Below, piece by piece: positions 63,726 through 64,000 of a stretch of DNA of 64,000 nt. Made by a program: the position numbers and the translations under genes. The first letter of the stretch is position 1, and every line of letters begins with the position of its first letter. Under the pieces are notes generated by a model. The model saw only the letters and a program-made list of their open reading frames with translations. It made no database searches and was not told where the DNA came from. Source of the DNA: Flavobacterium johnsoniae UW101 (GTDB lineage: Bacteria > Bacteroidota > Bacteroidia > Flavobacteriales > Flavobacteriaceae); NCBI RefSeq assembly GCF_000016645.1, contig NC_009441.1, positions 5,642,001-5,706,000 on the forward strand, given 5' to 3'.

Positions 63726-63797
63726 AAATACAAAATCCTTAAAATTCAATCGCATTTCAGAGCAATTTCATTTTTTTCAAAAGAGTTTGTTATCAAA

Positions 63798-63829
63798 TTT
63801 GCGCTTGCTATTTATTTACATTAAATTTG
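63798..63829 (+). promoter_or_regulatory. Promoter of purL
   Basis: TTTG at 63798-63801, 20 bases, then TAAATTTG at 63822-63829: an excellent -33/-7 match, 30 bases upstream of the ATG. Confidence 0.7.
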
Positions 63830-63858
63830 CAGCTCAATACAACAAACTACACATCACA

Positions 63859-64000
63859 ATGATCCATTTCTTTGAAAACCAAAGCAAAACTGTTTTTGCC
63901 GTACAAACGCAAAACGAAATTTCAGCTCAAGACATTTCAAAATTAAACTGGCTTTTTGCCGACGCAAATAAGATCGAAAAATCCGCACTGACGGGTTTTT
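63859..64000 (+). CDS. purL: Phosphoribosylformylglycinamidine synthase, N terminus (partial)
   Basis: Only the first 47 codons are in the window and the gene runs off the right edge. The N terminus MIHFFENQSKTVFAVQTQ and the following ISKLNWLFADANKIEKS are characteristic, as I remember them, of the large single-chain FGAM synthase of Flavobacterium, an enzyme of de novo purine synthesis. The promoter directly upstream supports an independent start. The catalytic parts cannot be seen here. Confidence 0.8.
   Translation, partial: MIHFFENQSKTVFAVQTQNEISAQDISKLNWLFADANKIEKSALTGF

Overview
The window looks like the chromosome of a Flavobacterium-type member of the Bacteroidota, probably near the F. 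johnsoniae group. The evidence is low G+C, a SusC/SusD pair, type IX secretion (T9SS) C-terminal domains, TAnnTTTG promoter elements, a bacillithiol gene (bshB1), a menaquinone gene pair, the lpdA, sdaA, panB and purL proteins, and a tRNA-His without encoded CCA. No phage, insertion sequence, integrase or CRISPR array was found. Genus-level placement is inference from sequence style and remembered homologues.

Layout. 1-4.4 kb: end of a LuxR-type response regulator with its histidine kinase, a YfcE-like phosphodiesterase, truA and an ABC exporter. 4.4-15.2 kb: a nutrient-uptake locus made of a LytS-type sensor kinase, a secreted metzincin-like metalloprotease, SusC and SusD, a lipoprotein on the other strand, and a LytTR response regulator. 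A pair of 11-bp direct repeats with 21-bp period just upstream of the metalloprotease is a good candidate LytTR operator. 15.4-17.8 kb: an HNH/helix-turn-helix protein and lpdA. 18.0-25.3 kb: an accessory cluster with an SPFH protein, two zinc-ribbon proteins, a DUF6620-like protein, a DUF2314-ankyrin protein, a lipoprotein, a TPM-domain protein, a Suppressor-of-fused protein and orphans. It resembles the Bacillus ydjGHI membrane-stress module but is larger and arranged differently.

25.4-39.1 kb holds many small single-domain genes (arginase family, GNAT, hotdog, AHSA1/START, NmrA, AraC, SnoaL-like, serine hydrolase, MBL hydrolase, lactonase, LOG family, DUF1801, 2H phosphoesterase, VOC), often separated by short word-like repeats. 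39.1-54.3 kb is mostly housekeeping or single-copy function: DUF2625, a CPA2 antiporter, sdaA, an SH3 protein, panB, an RluA-type synthase, an aldehyde dehydrogenase, a membrane protein, a large hybrid kinase and a YpfJ-like metallopeptidase. 54.4-57 kb carries tRNA-His, bshB1 and a thioesterase-isochorismate synthase pair. 57.2-63.6 kb encodes a beta-helix lipoprotein and two paralogous secreted endonuclease I proteins flanking a small cysteine-rich protein. The window ends in the start of purL.

Three features stand out. First, a LytS/LytTR pair is split around the protease-SusCD operon with a candidate operator. Second, the SPFH-TPM-ankyrin cluster has a hairpin abutting its first start codon, and an orphan gene near its end is bracketed by 27-bp direct repeats that copy half of a terminator. 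Third, more than a dozen intergenic spacers carry different word-like tandem or inverted repeats.
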